Below are positions 53,916 through 61,263 of a stretch of DNA of 64,000 nucleotides, in pieces. The notes beneath the pieces were generated by a model that searched no databases, was not told where the DNA came from, and was given only the letters and a program-made list of their open reading frames with translations. The position numbers and the translations under genes were made by a program. The stretch's first letter is position 1, and every line of letters starts with the position of its first letter. The stretch spans positions 62,001 to 126,000 of the forward strand of contig NZ_JAKCFB010000022.1 in assembly GCF_024198235.1 (NCBI RefSeq), given 5' to 3'. Source of the stretch: Myxococcus dinghuensis. GTDB taxonomy: Bacteria > Myxococcota > Myxococcia > Myxococcales > Myxococcaceae.

Positions 53916-55097
53916 GTGGACCTCGCCGAGTTCCTGGCCCGCCGCAAGGTCACCCTCGAGGCCATCACCGCCCGCGCCCGCGAGGCCCTCCGCCTGACGG
54001 ACGGGGACGTGCTGTTCGTCTGCGGCTCGCTCGTCGAGGGGTTGGGCAACGAGACGTCGGACATCGACCTGTACCTGGTCACCTCGCGCACGGACATCAC
54101 CTTCACGTCGCTGCGTGACGTGGCCTTCGCCGTGGGCCCCATCGTCTGCGACGTGCGGGTGCTCGACGGGGAGGCCCTGGAGCGGCTGCTCTCGGCCTTC
54201 GAGCAGTGGGAGCGGCAGCCCCGCCAGCCGCGCGCGGCCACCGGCCTGACGGAGGACGACCGCAAGCTGCTGCACCGGTTGCGCACCGGGAAGGCGCTCC
54301 ACGGCGACGAGGAGCTGGCGCGCTACCAGGCCCGCGTCCCCCCATCCCATCTCGCGCGTCACAAGCTGGACTGGGCCCGCTACCAGGCCAACACGCTGCA
54401 GATCGACCTCGCCGGTCTCAACGGCGTCAGCGACTGGGTCAGCATGCTCTTCGTCGCCCAGGAGCTGCTCGGCCACGCGGTGGACGGCCTCCTGGCGGGC
54501 CACGGCTTCACCAACCCGACGCGGAAGTGGCGCGCCCGCCTCCTGGAGGCGCTGCCCGCGGGTTGGGAGCAGGACCTCCCCGGCTGCCCATCGGGGCTGT
54601 CGGCCCAGGCGCGATACCTGGCGCTGCATCAGTCCCCTCCCCTTCCGACGGCGCAGGACACCACCCGGTCCACCCACCGCATCCTGGCCTTCGCGCGCGC
54701 CGCCTTCGCGTGGGCCGAACAGCGCCTCCTCGCGCCCGCGTTGCCTCCCGCCGCGAGCGTGGAGACGCGCGCCGAGGGCGGTGAGGCGCTGCCCGCCCTC
54801 GACTTCGACGTGACGGTGCGCTTCCGGGAGGAGCGCTACGAACTGCTGAGGCTCAACGCGGGCGCCCCGCCCCTCCAGCTCACCGCGCAGGCGTGGTCCG
54901 TGTTGAGCCTGTTCGACGGTGAGACGCCCCACGCCCAGGCGCTGCTGCAGGCCGAGCGGGTCTGGGGGAAGGACGAGGGCGCGCGAAACCTGGAGAGCCT
55001 CCTGGGGACGGTGCGCTACTCCAAGTTGAACGCGCGGCCCCCCATCGACGTGCAGGGCATCCGCGCGCTGCTCCAGGCCGCCAGCGCCCGCTCCTGA
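53916..55097 (+). CDS. Nucleotidyltransferase with PqqD/RRE-like C-terminal domain
   Basis: The 393-residue protein has a DNA polymerase beta-like nucleotidyltransferase motif, GSLVEGLGNETSDIDLYLV (37-55), with Gly37-Ser38 and metal-binding Asp49 and Asp51. A helical middle follows. Residues about 300-385 have a strand/helix pattern, LQLTAQAWSVLSLFDGETPHA, that resembles PqqD and RiPP recognition elements. Such a fusion could select a peptide and transfer a nucleotide to it. The PqqD match is by eye. Start GTG at 53916. It converges with the NDK-like gene, 3 bp apart. Confidence 0.65.
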   Translation: MDLAEFLARRKVTLEAITARAREALRLTDGDVLFVCGSLVEGLGNETSDIDLYLVTSRTDITFTSLRDVAFAVGPIVCDVRVLDGEALERLLSAFEQWERQPRQPRAATGLTEDDRKLLHRLRTGKALHGDEELARYQARVPPSHLARHKLDWARYQANTLQIDLAGLNGVSDWVSMLFVAQELLGHAVDGLLAGHGFTNPTRKWRARLLEALPAGWEQDLPGCPSGLSAQARYLALHQSPPLPTAQDTTRSTHRILAFARAAFAWAEQRLLAPALPPAASVETRAEGGEALPALDFDVTVRFREERYELLRLNAGAPPLQLTAQAWSVLSLFDGETPHAQALLQAERVWGKDEGARNLESLLGTVRYSKLNARPPIDVQGIRALLQAASARS

Positions 55098-55100
55098 GGT

Positions 55101-56072
55101 TCAGCCCGCCTCGGGGACGAGCCGGGCCCGGCCCTCGAGCCACCCCGCCAGGCCTCCCCGGTCGAAGTTGATGAGCTGCGCGTGCCCGACGTCGTCGTAG
55201 TCGATGGCCGCCGTGGCGACCGACACGATGTCCCAGGTGTCACAACCGAGCCCCGCGCACAGCACGTGGAAGTCCTCCCAGTCGACCTTGCCCGCCTCGC
55301 GGAAGCGCGCGTGCTGGGCCTCGAGCCGCTCGCGCGTCTGCCCTCCGGCCCGCTCCAGGATGCGCGCCCAGGCCCGCTCCGGAACGAAGTCGGACGTCGG
55401 CGCGCGCGCCTCGAGCGCCGCCAACGCCGCGCGGCAGCCCGCCGTGGCATCGCCGGAGAACCCCGCGAGGATGTCCTGGAAGAAGCCCCGCCGCGTGGGG
55501 CGGTCGAAATAGATGCCGGGCTCGCGAAGCACGTCCGCGGGTTCGTCCGTGGTGTGCACGAAGGTGATCATCCGGTTCGGCGCGGACACCACGGAGCGCA
55601 GCGTCCCGGGCGCGCGCGCCTCCGGGGCCGCGGCGCCCTTGCGCTTCTTCAGCCGGACCGAGCCCGGCAACTCCAGCGGCGATGTGTCGTCCCGCAGGAC
55701 CACCAACACCGTGGGCAGCGCGCAGAAGGCGAGCGTCGAGACGTCGATCTTGTCCAGCGTCGACGCGTTCCACTGATAGCGCCACACCTCGCGGGTGATG
55801 GGCCGCGTGAAGGCGAAGGGCCGGAAGTGGATGGGCGTGAAGCCATTGTCCGCCAGGAACCGCAGCGTGCCCTCCACGCGGCGGCCCACCAGCGCCTCCG
55901 GCTTGAACACCAACAGGGTGATGCGTTGGAGGATGGGCAGCAGCCGCTCGCCCAGCACGACGCGCGCGTCCCAGAGGCTCTCCCGGAAGTAGGTCTCCAA
56001 CGCGTAGGCGGCGCGCTTCTCGTCCAGGGACGACAGGTGGCTCCACTCGATGTCGCGAGAGCTTCGGTCCAT
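55101..56072 (-). CDS. Nucleoside-diphosphate-kinase-like protein
   Basis: The 323-residue protein contains an NDK-like segment at about 50-190: Lys57 in TLLVFKPEAL (as in the TxxIIKPDAV start of NDK), PGTLR (155-159), and His173 in MITFVHTTDEPADVLRE, aligned with the phosphorylated His of the N-x2-HGSD motif. A C-terminal domain of about 130 residues is unlike any NDK. NDK normally has about 150 residues and is a housekeeping enzyme; here it is embedded in an accessory locus. Phosphotransfer on a small molecule or peptide is inference. Confidence 0.6.
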   Translation of the reverse strand: MDRSSRDIEWSHLSSLDEKRAAYALETYFRESLWDARVVLGERLLPILQRITLLVFKPEALVGRRVEGTLRFLADNGFTPIHFRPFAFTRPITREVWRYQWNASTLDKIDVSTLAFCALPTVLVVLRDDTSPLELPGSVRLKKRKGAAAPEARAPGTLRSVVSAPNRMITFVHTTDEPADVLREPGIYFDRPTRRGFFQDILAGFSGDATAGCRAALAALEARAPTSDFVPERAWARILERAGGQTRERLEAQHARFREAGKVDWEDFHVLCAGLGCDTWDIVSVATAAIDYDDVGHAQLINFDRGGLAGWLEGRARLVPEAG

Positions 56073-56164
56073 GACGCCCCTGGTCTACCCGCCACGGGCG
56101 CACTCCGCAATCCACGGGAGTTCAGACACCACGTGATACGCTCGATTCCAGGACAGGAGCGGAG

Positions 56165-56383
56165 ATGGACACGGAAGGCCCCGAGGCAGACACCCCGCTC
56201 GAGCGCGAGCTCGACCTGTTGATGCGCCGTCAGGGCCTCCAGGTGCCCACGGCCTACAAGGCGGGTGTGCTCGCCGGCTACGAGGACCTGCGGCGGATGA
56301 CGGCGCACCTGCGGCAGCCCCGGGACGCGGAGAGCGAGCCCGCGAACGTGTTCCAGTTGGACGCCCTCCTGCGCGGACGGTGA
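56165..56383 (+). CDS. AtzG-like (DUF4089) small amidase partner
   Basis: The 72-residue protein ends with ESEPANVFQLDALLRGR and has GLQVPTAYKAGVLAGYEDL (24-42), matching the layout of AtzG/DUF4089 proteins: a GatC-like helical subunit that wraps an AtzE-type amidase and stabilises it. The next gene, 10 bp downstream, is that amidase. GACAGGAGCGG lies before the ATG. Confidence 0.7.
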   Translation: MDTEGPEADTPLERELDLLMRRQGLQVPTAYKAGVLAGYEDLRRMTAHLRQPRDAESEPANVFQLDALLRGR

Positions 56384-56393
56384 CGGGGAGCGG

Positions 56394-57806
56394 ATGAAGC
56401 CACTTCACGAGCTGTCCATCGCCGAGGCCGGCGCGCTGCTGCGCTCCGGCCAGCTCTCCTCCGGGGCCCTCACGGAGCACGCCCTGGCGCGCATCGCGTC
56501 CATCGACGAGCAGGTGCGCGCCTTCATCCTCGTCACGCGCGAGCGCGCCTTGGAGGACGCGCACCGCGCCGACCTGGAGCTGCGGGCCGGTGTCGACCGG
56601 GGCCCGCTGCACGGCATCCCCTACGCGCTGAAGGACATCTTCGACACCGCGGGCATCCGGACGACGTGCCACTCCAAGCTGAGACAGGACCACGTCCCCA
56701 CGGAGGACGCCTTCGTGGAGGGACGGCTCAAGGCCGGCGGCGCGGTGCTCCTGGGCAAGCTCGCCACCCACGAGTTCGCGCTCGGGGGGCCGAGCTTCGA
56801 CCTCCCCTTCCCGCCCGCGCGCAACCCGTGGAACCTGGAGCACTTCACGGGCGGCTCGTCCTCGGGCAGCGCGGCCGCCGTCGCGGCGGGCCTGCTGCGC
56901 TTCGCGATGGGCTCGGACACCAGCGGCTCCATCCGGGGCCCCGCGTGCTTCTGTGGGACGGTCGGCTTCAAGCCCACCTATGGCCGCGTCTCGCGTCGAG
57001 GCACCTTCCCGCTCTCCTACGCGCTGGACCACTGTGGGCCGCTCACCTGGACGGTGGAGGACGCCGCGCTCGCGCTTCAGGTCGTCGCGGGACACGACGC
57101 CCTCGACCCGGGCAGCGCCGACGTGCCCGTACCCGACTACACCTCGAACCTCCACGCCGGCGTACACGGCCTGCGCTTCGCCTATCCCCGTCACCACTTC
57201 GCCGAGGCCGAGGGCACCTCCCCGGAGGTCATCGCCGCGCTCGACGCCGCCGCCCGGAAGCTGACGGAGCTCGGCGCCACCGTCGAGGAGGTGCGGCTGC
57301 CCGACTTCCGCCTCTTCAGCGCCTGCGGCCGCGTCATCATGATCGCCGAGGGCTACGCCATCCACGAGCGCGACCTCCGGGAGCGTCCGCTCGACTTCGC
57401 GCGCTACACCTACCAGCGCCTCATCCTCGGGGCCACGCTCTCCGCCGCCGACCTCACCCAGGCCTTCCGACTCCGCCGCGAGCTCACCGTGGCGCTCAAC
57501 GCGGGCGTCCTGAAACACCACGACGCCCTGCTCACCGCGACCGGCGTGGGGCCCGCGCCGCACCTCGACGCCTTCCCCGCCGACTGGCCCTTGAAGATGC
57601 CCATGCAGACAATCCCCTACAATGTGACAGGGAATCCCGCCCTCACCCTGCCAGCGGGTTTCTCCTCGACGGGGTTGCCTTTGGGGCTCCAGTTCGTGGG
57701 GCGCATCTTCGACGAGCCCACCGTGCTGCGCGCCGGCGTCGCGCTCGAAGGCGCGCTGGGCGTGCGCGACAGACGCCCCGGTCTCGCGCGGACGGCCCAC
57801 GCCTGA
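56394..57806 (+). CDS. AtzE/GatA-type amidase
   Basis: The 470-residue amidase-signature enzyme has catalytic Lys80 (YALKDIF), the cis-Ser region GGSSSGSA (153-160) and Ser179 in DTSGSIRGPA, followed by the GFKPTYGRVS core. With its AtzG-like partner it forms a pair like the AtzE-AtzG carboxybiuret hydrolase. No cyanuric-acid genes are near, so the amide substrate is different or unknown; a role in maturing the neighbouring peptide is only a possibility. Confidence 0.85.
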   Translation: MKPLHELSIAEAGALLRSGQLSSGALTEHALARIASIDEQVRAFILVTRERALEDAHRADLELRAGVDRGPLHGIPYALKDIFDTAGIRTTCHSKLRQDHVPTEDAFVEGRLKAGGAVLLGKLATHEFALGGPSFDLPFPPARNPWNLEHFTGGSSSGSAAAVAAGLLRFAMGSDTSGSIRGPACFCGTVGFKPTYGRVSRRGTFPLSYALDHCGPLTWTVEDAALALQVVAGHDALDPGSADVPVPDYTSNLHAGVHGLRFAYPRHHFAEAEGTSPEVIAALDAAARKLTELGATVEEVRLPDFRLFSACGRVIMIAEGYAIHERDLRERPLDFARYTYQRLILGATLSAADLTQAFRLRRELTVALNAGVLKHHDALLTATGVGPAPHLDAFPADWPLKMPMQTIPYNVTGNPALTLPAGFSSTGLPLGLQFVGRIFDEPTVLRAGVALEGALGVRDRRPGLARTAHA

Positions 57807-57870
57807 CGCGCGCGACCCGAATCCCTCGCGGAGCATTTCCTGAGTGGTGCCGGAGTGCCGGTTTTGCACG

Positions 57871-57900
57871 TTGACCATCAGACGGGGTGCCCGCTATGGT
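57871..57900 (+). promoter_or_regulatory. Promoter of the small peptide gene
   Basis: TTGACC (57871-57876) and TATGGT (57895-57900) with an 18-bp spacer form a good sigma70-type promoter 53 bp before the peptide ATG, in a patch of lower GC content than the surroundings. Confidence 0.6.
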
Positions 57901-57952
57901 TTCAGGGTTGTCGTGGTTTCCACCCGACGTTCGACAGAGAGTAGGGGCTGAG

Positions 57953-58168
57953 ATGAGCCAGCAGAAAGAGAGTGTCGAGGTCCGGAACAACTTCAATCTG
58001 AAGAACGTGTCCGTCGAGCTGGTGCCCGCTGGCGAGCGTCGTGCCGCGGCGACCTTCATCGCGGTGGCGGACCTCGAGGCGATGCGCACCCAGCGCCGCG
58101 CCATCCCGGCCTCCAAGCACGGGCTGGAGACCATCTGCGGCGCGAGCTGCGACACGGGCGCCCAGTAG
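57953..58168 (+). CDS. Candidate precursor peptide (71 residues, Cys-ending)
   Basis: The ATG at 57953 follows AGGGG. The product has a polar start (MSQQKESVEVRNNFNLKNVS), a central charged helix-like part (DLEAMRTQRRAIPAS) and a short tail with its only two cysteines, ETICGASCDTGAQ. A leader-plus-core layout, its own promoter, a hairpin right after the stop and a PP-loop enzyme gene downstream all fit a modified peptide precursor. No known RiPP class matches. There is no signal peptide or enzyme motif. Confidence 0.6.
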   Translation: MSQQKESVEVRNNFNLKNVSVELVPAGERRAAATFIAVADLEAMRTQRRAIPASKHGLETICGASCDTGAQ

Positions 58169-58175
58169 TCCTCCA

Positions 58176-58202
58176 GGGAGCCGCCGAGCGAGGGCGGCCT
58201 CC
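58176..58202 (+). terminator. Attenuator-like hairpin between peptide and PP-loop genes
   Basis: GCCGCC (58180-58185) pairs with GGCGGC (58193-58198), and the stem extends with mismatch to AGG/CCT. There is no T tract. Placed just after the peptide gene, it could favour peptide mRNA over the downstream enzyme mRNA. Confidence 0.45.
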
Positions 58203-58258
58203 TGTCTCTTCCGAAGTCCCGCTGCGCCCGTGAGGCGTGTGAGAGCAAGCACAGGCAG

Positions 58259-59473
58259 ATGAGTCCCGGTCCTCGAACCTCCCCTGCCGTGTCGCTCGTG
58301 ACGTCCCACGGGCGTCAGTCGCTCAGTTGGAATGGTGACGAGCGACTCATCGACCTGCTCAATCGACACCAGGTCCCCTGGTCGGCGTTGACCGTCTACG
58401 TGGTGCCCAGGTCAGGCGGCGCGCCCACCATCCGGCCCTGCCTCGACCAGACCGCCGGCGACCTCCAGGACGCGGCGGAGCTGCTGCTCTACTTCAACCG
58501 CAACGTGAATCCGTTCCTGTTCTCGCTCACCCAGGCCATGACCGTGGCCAGCGCGGAGCCGGAGCGGCAGGCCACCGAGTACTTCTACCAGCGCCTGGAC
58601 AACGCCAGCTCGACGGCGGAGTCCTTCCTGAAGAAGCTCAGCCCGGACGAGTGCCGCTCCGTCATCGCGGCGCGGGTGGCGGAGACGGTGCGCGAGCACC
58701 TCCCCGCGAACTCGCACCTGGTCGTCGGCGTCAGCGGCGGCGGCGACAGCAACGCCCTGCTCTACGCGCTCACGCAGTTGAAGGACCACGGCCTCACCCT
58801 CCACCCCGTCATCATCAAGGGGATTCCGGACTGGGACGCGGGTGTTCCGCGCGCGCAGGAGCTGTGCAGGACGTACGGCCTCGAGCTGACGGTGATGGAG
58901 GAGCTGGACGTCAAGGAGCTGCTCGGCATCCCCCGCGACTCGGCGTCGCTCATCGACCGGTTCCAGAAGGAGTTCGAGGGCGACGACTTCGAGTTCCTCG
59001 GCACGCTGCTGGTGCGGCTGGCGCTCTTCGAGAAGGCCCAGGAGATGGGCACCCGCTTCGTCTGCACCGGCCTGAACCTGGAGGACGTCGTCACGGAGGC
59101 CATGTTCCGCGTCTCCACCGGCCTCAAGCCCGCGCCCTTCCCCGCGCGCGTCATCGGAGACATGACGCTGGTCATGCCGCTGTGGCTGTGCCCCAAGCGC
59201 ATCATCGACGGGTGCTTCCCCAAGTACTCGCTGGAGAACTACGACGCGCGCTACCCGTGCTTCTCGCTCGGGCGGAACCTCTACTACAGCGTCGTCTACA
59301 CCCTCCAATCGCAGTACCCGGGCTTCCTCGAGCAGATGGCGCGAGGCATGTCCGAGCTGAGCCTGAAGGACCCGGTGACGTACTCGCTGGACGAGCAACT
59401 CGGCTTCCACGTCGAGCGCTTCGTCCCCTTCCCCCTGCGCCGCCGCTTCCAGCGCATGGTGGGCCGGGGCTGA
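58259..59473 (+). CDS. PP-loop ATP pyrophosphatase (adenine nucleotide alpha-hydrolase fold)
   Basis: The 404-residue enzyme has the PP-loop SGGGDS at 159-164 in VVGVSGGGDSNALLYAL. Residues 165-330 continue the TtcA/asparagine-synthase-like ATP pyrophosphatase fold, with CTGLNLEDVVTEA near 268. Such enzymes adenylate a carbonyl group, which is then attacked by ammonia or sulfur. The first 90 residues (SLSWNGDERLIDLLNRHQV, then TVYVV) could be a beta-grasp-like domain, a tentative view. No glutaminase domain is present, unlike lasso-peptide cyclases. It follows the small peptide gene and is convergent with the M28-type gene (9 bp). Confidence 0.75.
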   Translation: MSPGPRTSPAVSLVTSHGRQSLSWNGDERLIDLLNRHQVPWSALTVYVVPRSGGAPTIRPCLDQTAGDLQDAAELLLYFNRNVNPFLFSLTQAMTVASAEPERQATEYFYQRLDNASSTAESFLKKLSPDECRSVIAARVAETVREHLPANSHLVVGVSGGGDSNALLYALTQLKDHGLTLHPVIIKGIPDWDAGVPRAQELCRTYGLELTVMEELDVKELLGIPRDSASLIDRFQKEFEGDDFEFLGTLLVRLALFEKAQEMGTRFVCTGLNLEDVVTEAMFRVSTGLKPAPFPARVIGDMTLVMPLWLCPKRIIDGCFPKYSLENYDARYPCFSLGRNLYYSVVYTLQSQYPGFLEQMARGMSELSLKDPVTYSLDEQLGFHVERFVPFPLRRRFQRMVGRG

Positions 59474-59482
59474 GCGACTCCG

Positions 59483-61255
59483 TCAGCCCTCCGTCACCCA
59501 GCCGGACTCCAACAGCAGGTCCACGAGCCGCCGCGCGACGCCCTCCTCGATGGGCCGTCGCAGCGCCAGGGAGGTCTCGTCGACGACGTCCTCGCGCGCC
59601 CGGCTCCCATCCGCGCGGATGGCGAAGTTGAGGAGCAGCGCGAGGTTCTGTTTGTCCGCGGCAATCACGCGCGTCAGCTCCGCGCGACGCTCCGCGGAGA
59701 GGTCGGCGGCCATGGCGCGCGCGTTGAATGGCCCGTCCCAGCGGCGACGGAGCACGGGCCCTCGCGCGGGAGGACGGGGGGCCTCGACGTGCGGCTTCCG
59801 CAGCGCCGAGTGGGTGCGCTCGACATGGCGGAGCAGGCGCTGGCTCCAGGCCCCCGCCTCGACCGCGTCGAACCGCCGCGCGACCTGACGCGCCATCGAC
59901 AGCTCGCGCGAGCACCAGTCCTGGACGAGCTGCTCCACCTGCCCCGCGGGCAGGGCGCCCGGGTCCGCCATCAGCTCCGCGAGCGCGGCGGCGGCCACCG
60001 TCGTGCGCGACATCTCCAGGGGGGACACCTTGTCGAGCGTATCCGCGGCCGAATGGTTGAAGCGGTCCGGCGCATGGCACAGCTGGACCGCCGGGGACGC
60101 GGTGCTCGGGTCGGCGAAGAGCGCGTGGTCGGAGAAGCCCGCGAAGGGGATGGCCTGCCACGCACCTGGGTGGGAGGCCGTCTGAGAGAACACCTCGCCC
60201 ACGACCTCCTCTGCGAAGGGGACGAGCAGCGACGGGCGGAAGTCCGGACCGCGCTCGAGCAGGAAGGGACTGCCACACAGCGCCTGGTCCTCCCCCGCCA
60301 TGTCGACGTTGATGACCGCCGAGGGAAGCCCCCGCGCCCCTCGCGACGCCAGGTGCGCGTGGAGGAACGCGGCCACGCCCAGGAACTCGGGCCCCCAGAG
60401 GAACCGGATGCTCGCGGCCGGAGACCGGGCTCGGGCCCCACGCAGCAAGGAGGCCACGCCCAGGAGCGCGGCCACGCCCGAGGCATTGTCGTTGGCCCCG
60501 GGCCGGGGATGGCACAGGTGCGCGGTGAGCCACACCTCGCCCGCGCCCTGCTCTCCCGGGAGCACTGCCGACACGACGGGCATCGTCGCGGAGCGGTCCA
60601 CGGCGAGGTGCACCCGCGCCTCCGCGCCCGCGTCGAGCACGGGGCGCACGGCGCCGAGCTGTCGCGACGTCAGGCTGAAGGCGAACAGGCGCGAGTGGGG
60701 CTCCAACTCGATGCGCCCGGGGTGCTCCTCTCCAGGAACTCCGGTGCGAGCAGGCGCGTCCGTGATGAAGCCCAGCGCCCCGAGCCGCTCGAGCTCCGCC
60801 GCGAGGTCTCCCCGGGACAGCGCGCCCCGCCCCACGACCGCGACGGCGCCCCGCACGTCGACGTCTCCCGGCGCGCCGTCGACCCGAACCAGCCGCGCGG
60901 AGAGCCCTCCGGGGGGCGTCGGCGCGGAGTAGGTCGCCACCGAGAAGGGCTGGAGCGCGTGGTCGACCTGGAGCACGGACCGTCCTTCCGCCCACACCTC
61001 CAACCGCGCCACCACGGGTGTCCACGAGACCGGCGCCCGAAAGGACCACCAGCGCGCGGCACCGTCCGCCGGGAAGCGGGAGAGCGTCACGTCCGAGAGC
61101 CCCAGACGCCGGGCGATGTCGGCCACCTCGCCCGCGGCGTCGCCGATGCCCCGCGAGGCCTGATAGCGGTCATGTTCGGCGACGCGGGCGAGATGCCCCA
61201 TCACGTCGTCGATGGGGAGGTCGCGCAGCAGGCGGGAGACACGCTCTCTCACCAT
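59483..61255 (-). CDS. M28/DUF4910-type metallopeptidase-like protein
   Basis: The 590-residue protein has a long N-terminal half including a PA-like inserted region (about 120-180), then metal-site features of the M28 fold: His in WLTAHLCHPRPG, Asp in GANDNASG, Glu in GPEFLG, Asp in NVDMAGED, and a His in FNHSAADTLDK. A C-terminal winged-helix-like part matches the DUF4910 group. No signal peptide is seen, so it acts in the cytoplasm. It is last in a three-gene operon with the flavin monooxygenase and aminotransferase; peptide trimming is a possible role. Confidence 0.75.
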   Translation of the reverse strand: MVRERVSRLLRDLPIDDVMGHLARVAEHDRYQASRGIGDAAGEVADIARRLGLSDVTLSRFPADGAARWWSFRAPVSWTPVVARLEVWAEGRSVLQVDHALQPFSVATYSAPTPPGGLSARLVRVDGAPGDVDVRGAVAVVGRGALSRGDLAAELERLGALGFITDAPARTGVPGEEHPGRIELEPHSRLFAFSLTSRQLGAVRPVLDAGAEARVHLAVDRSATMPVVSAVLPGEQGAGEVWLTAHLCHPRPGANDNASGVAALLGVASLLRGARARSPAASIRFLWGPEFLGVAAFLHAHLASRGARGLPSAVINVDMAGEDQALCGSPFLLERGPDFRPSLLVPFAEEVVGEVFSQTASHPGAWQAIPFAGFSDHALFADPSTASPAVQLCHAPDRFNHSAADTLDKVSPLEMSRTTVAAAALAELMADPGALPAGQVEQLVQDWCSRELSMARQVARRFDAVEAGAWSQRLLRHVERTHSALRKPHVEAPRPPARGPVLRRRWDGPFNARAMAADLSAERRAELTRVIAADKQNLALLLNFAIRADGSRAREDVVDETSLALRRPIEEGVARRLVDLLLESGWVTEG

Positions 61256-61263
61256 GGACGCGC

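Noticed and set aside
58259..59473. Lasso-peptide cyclase
   Set aside because: The PP-loop is present but there is no glutaminase-like N-terminal domain and no leader peptidase or RRE gene in lasso order next to it.
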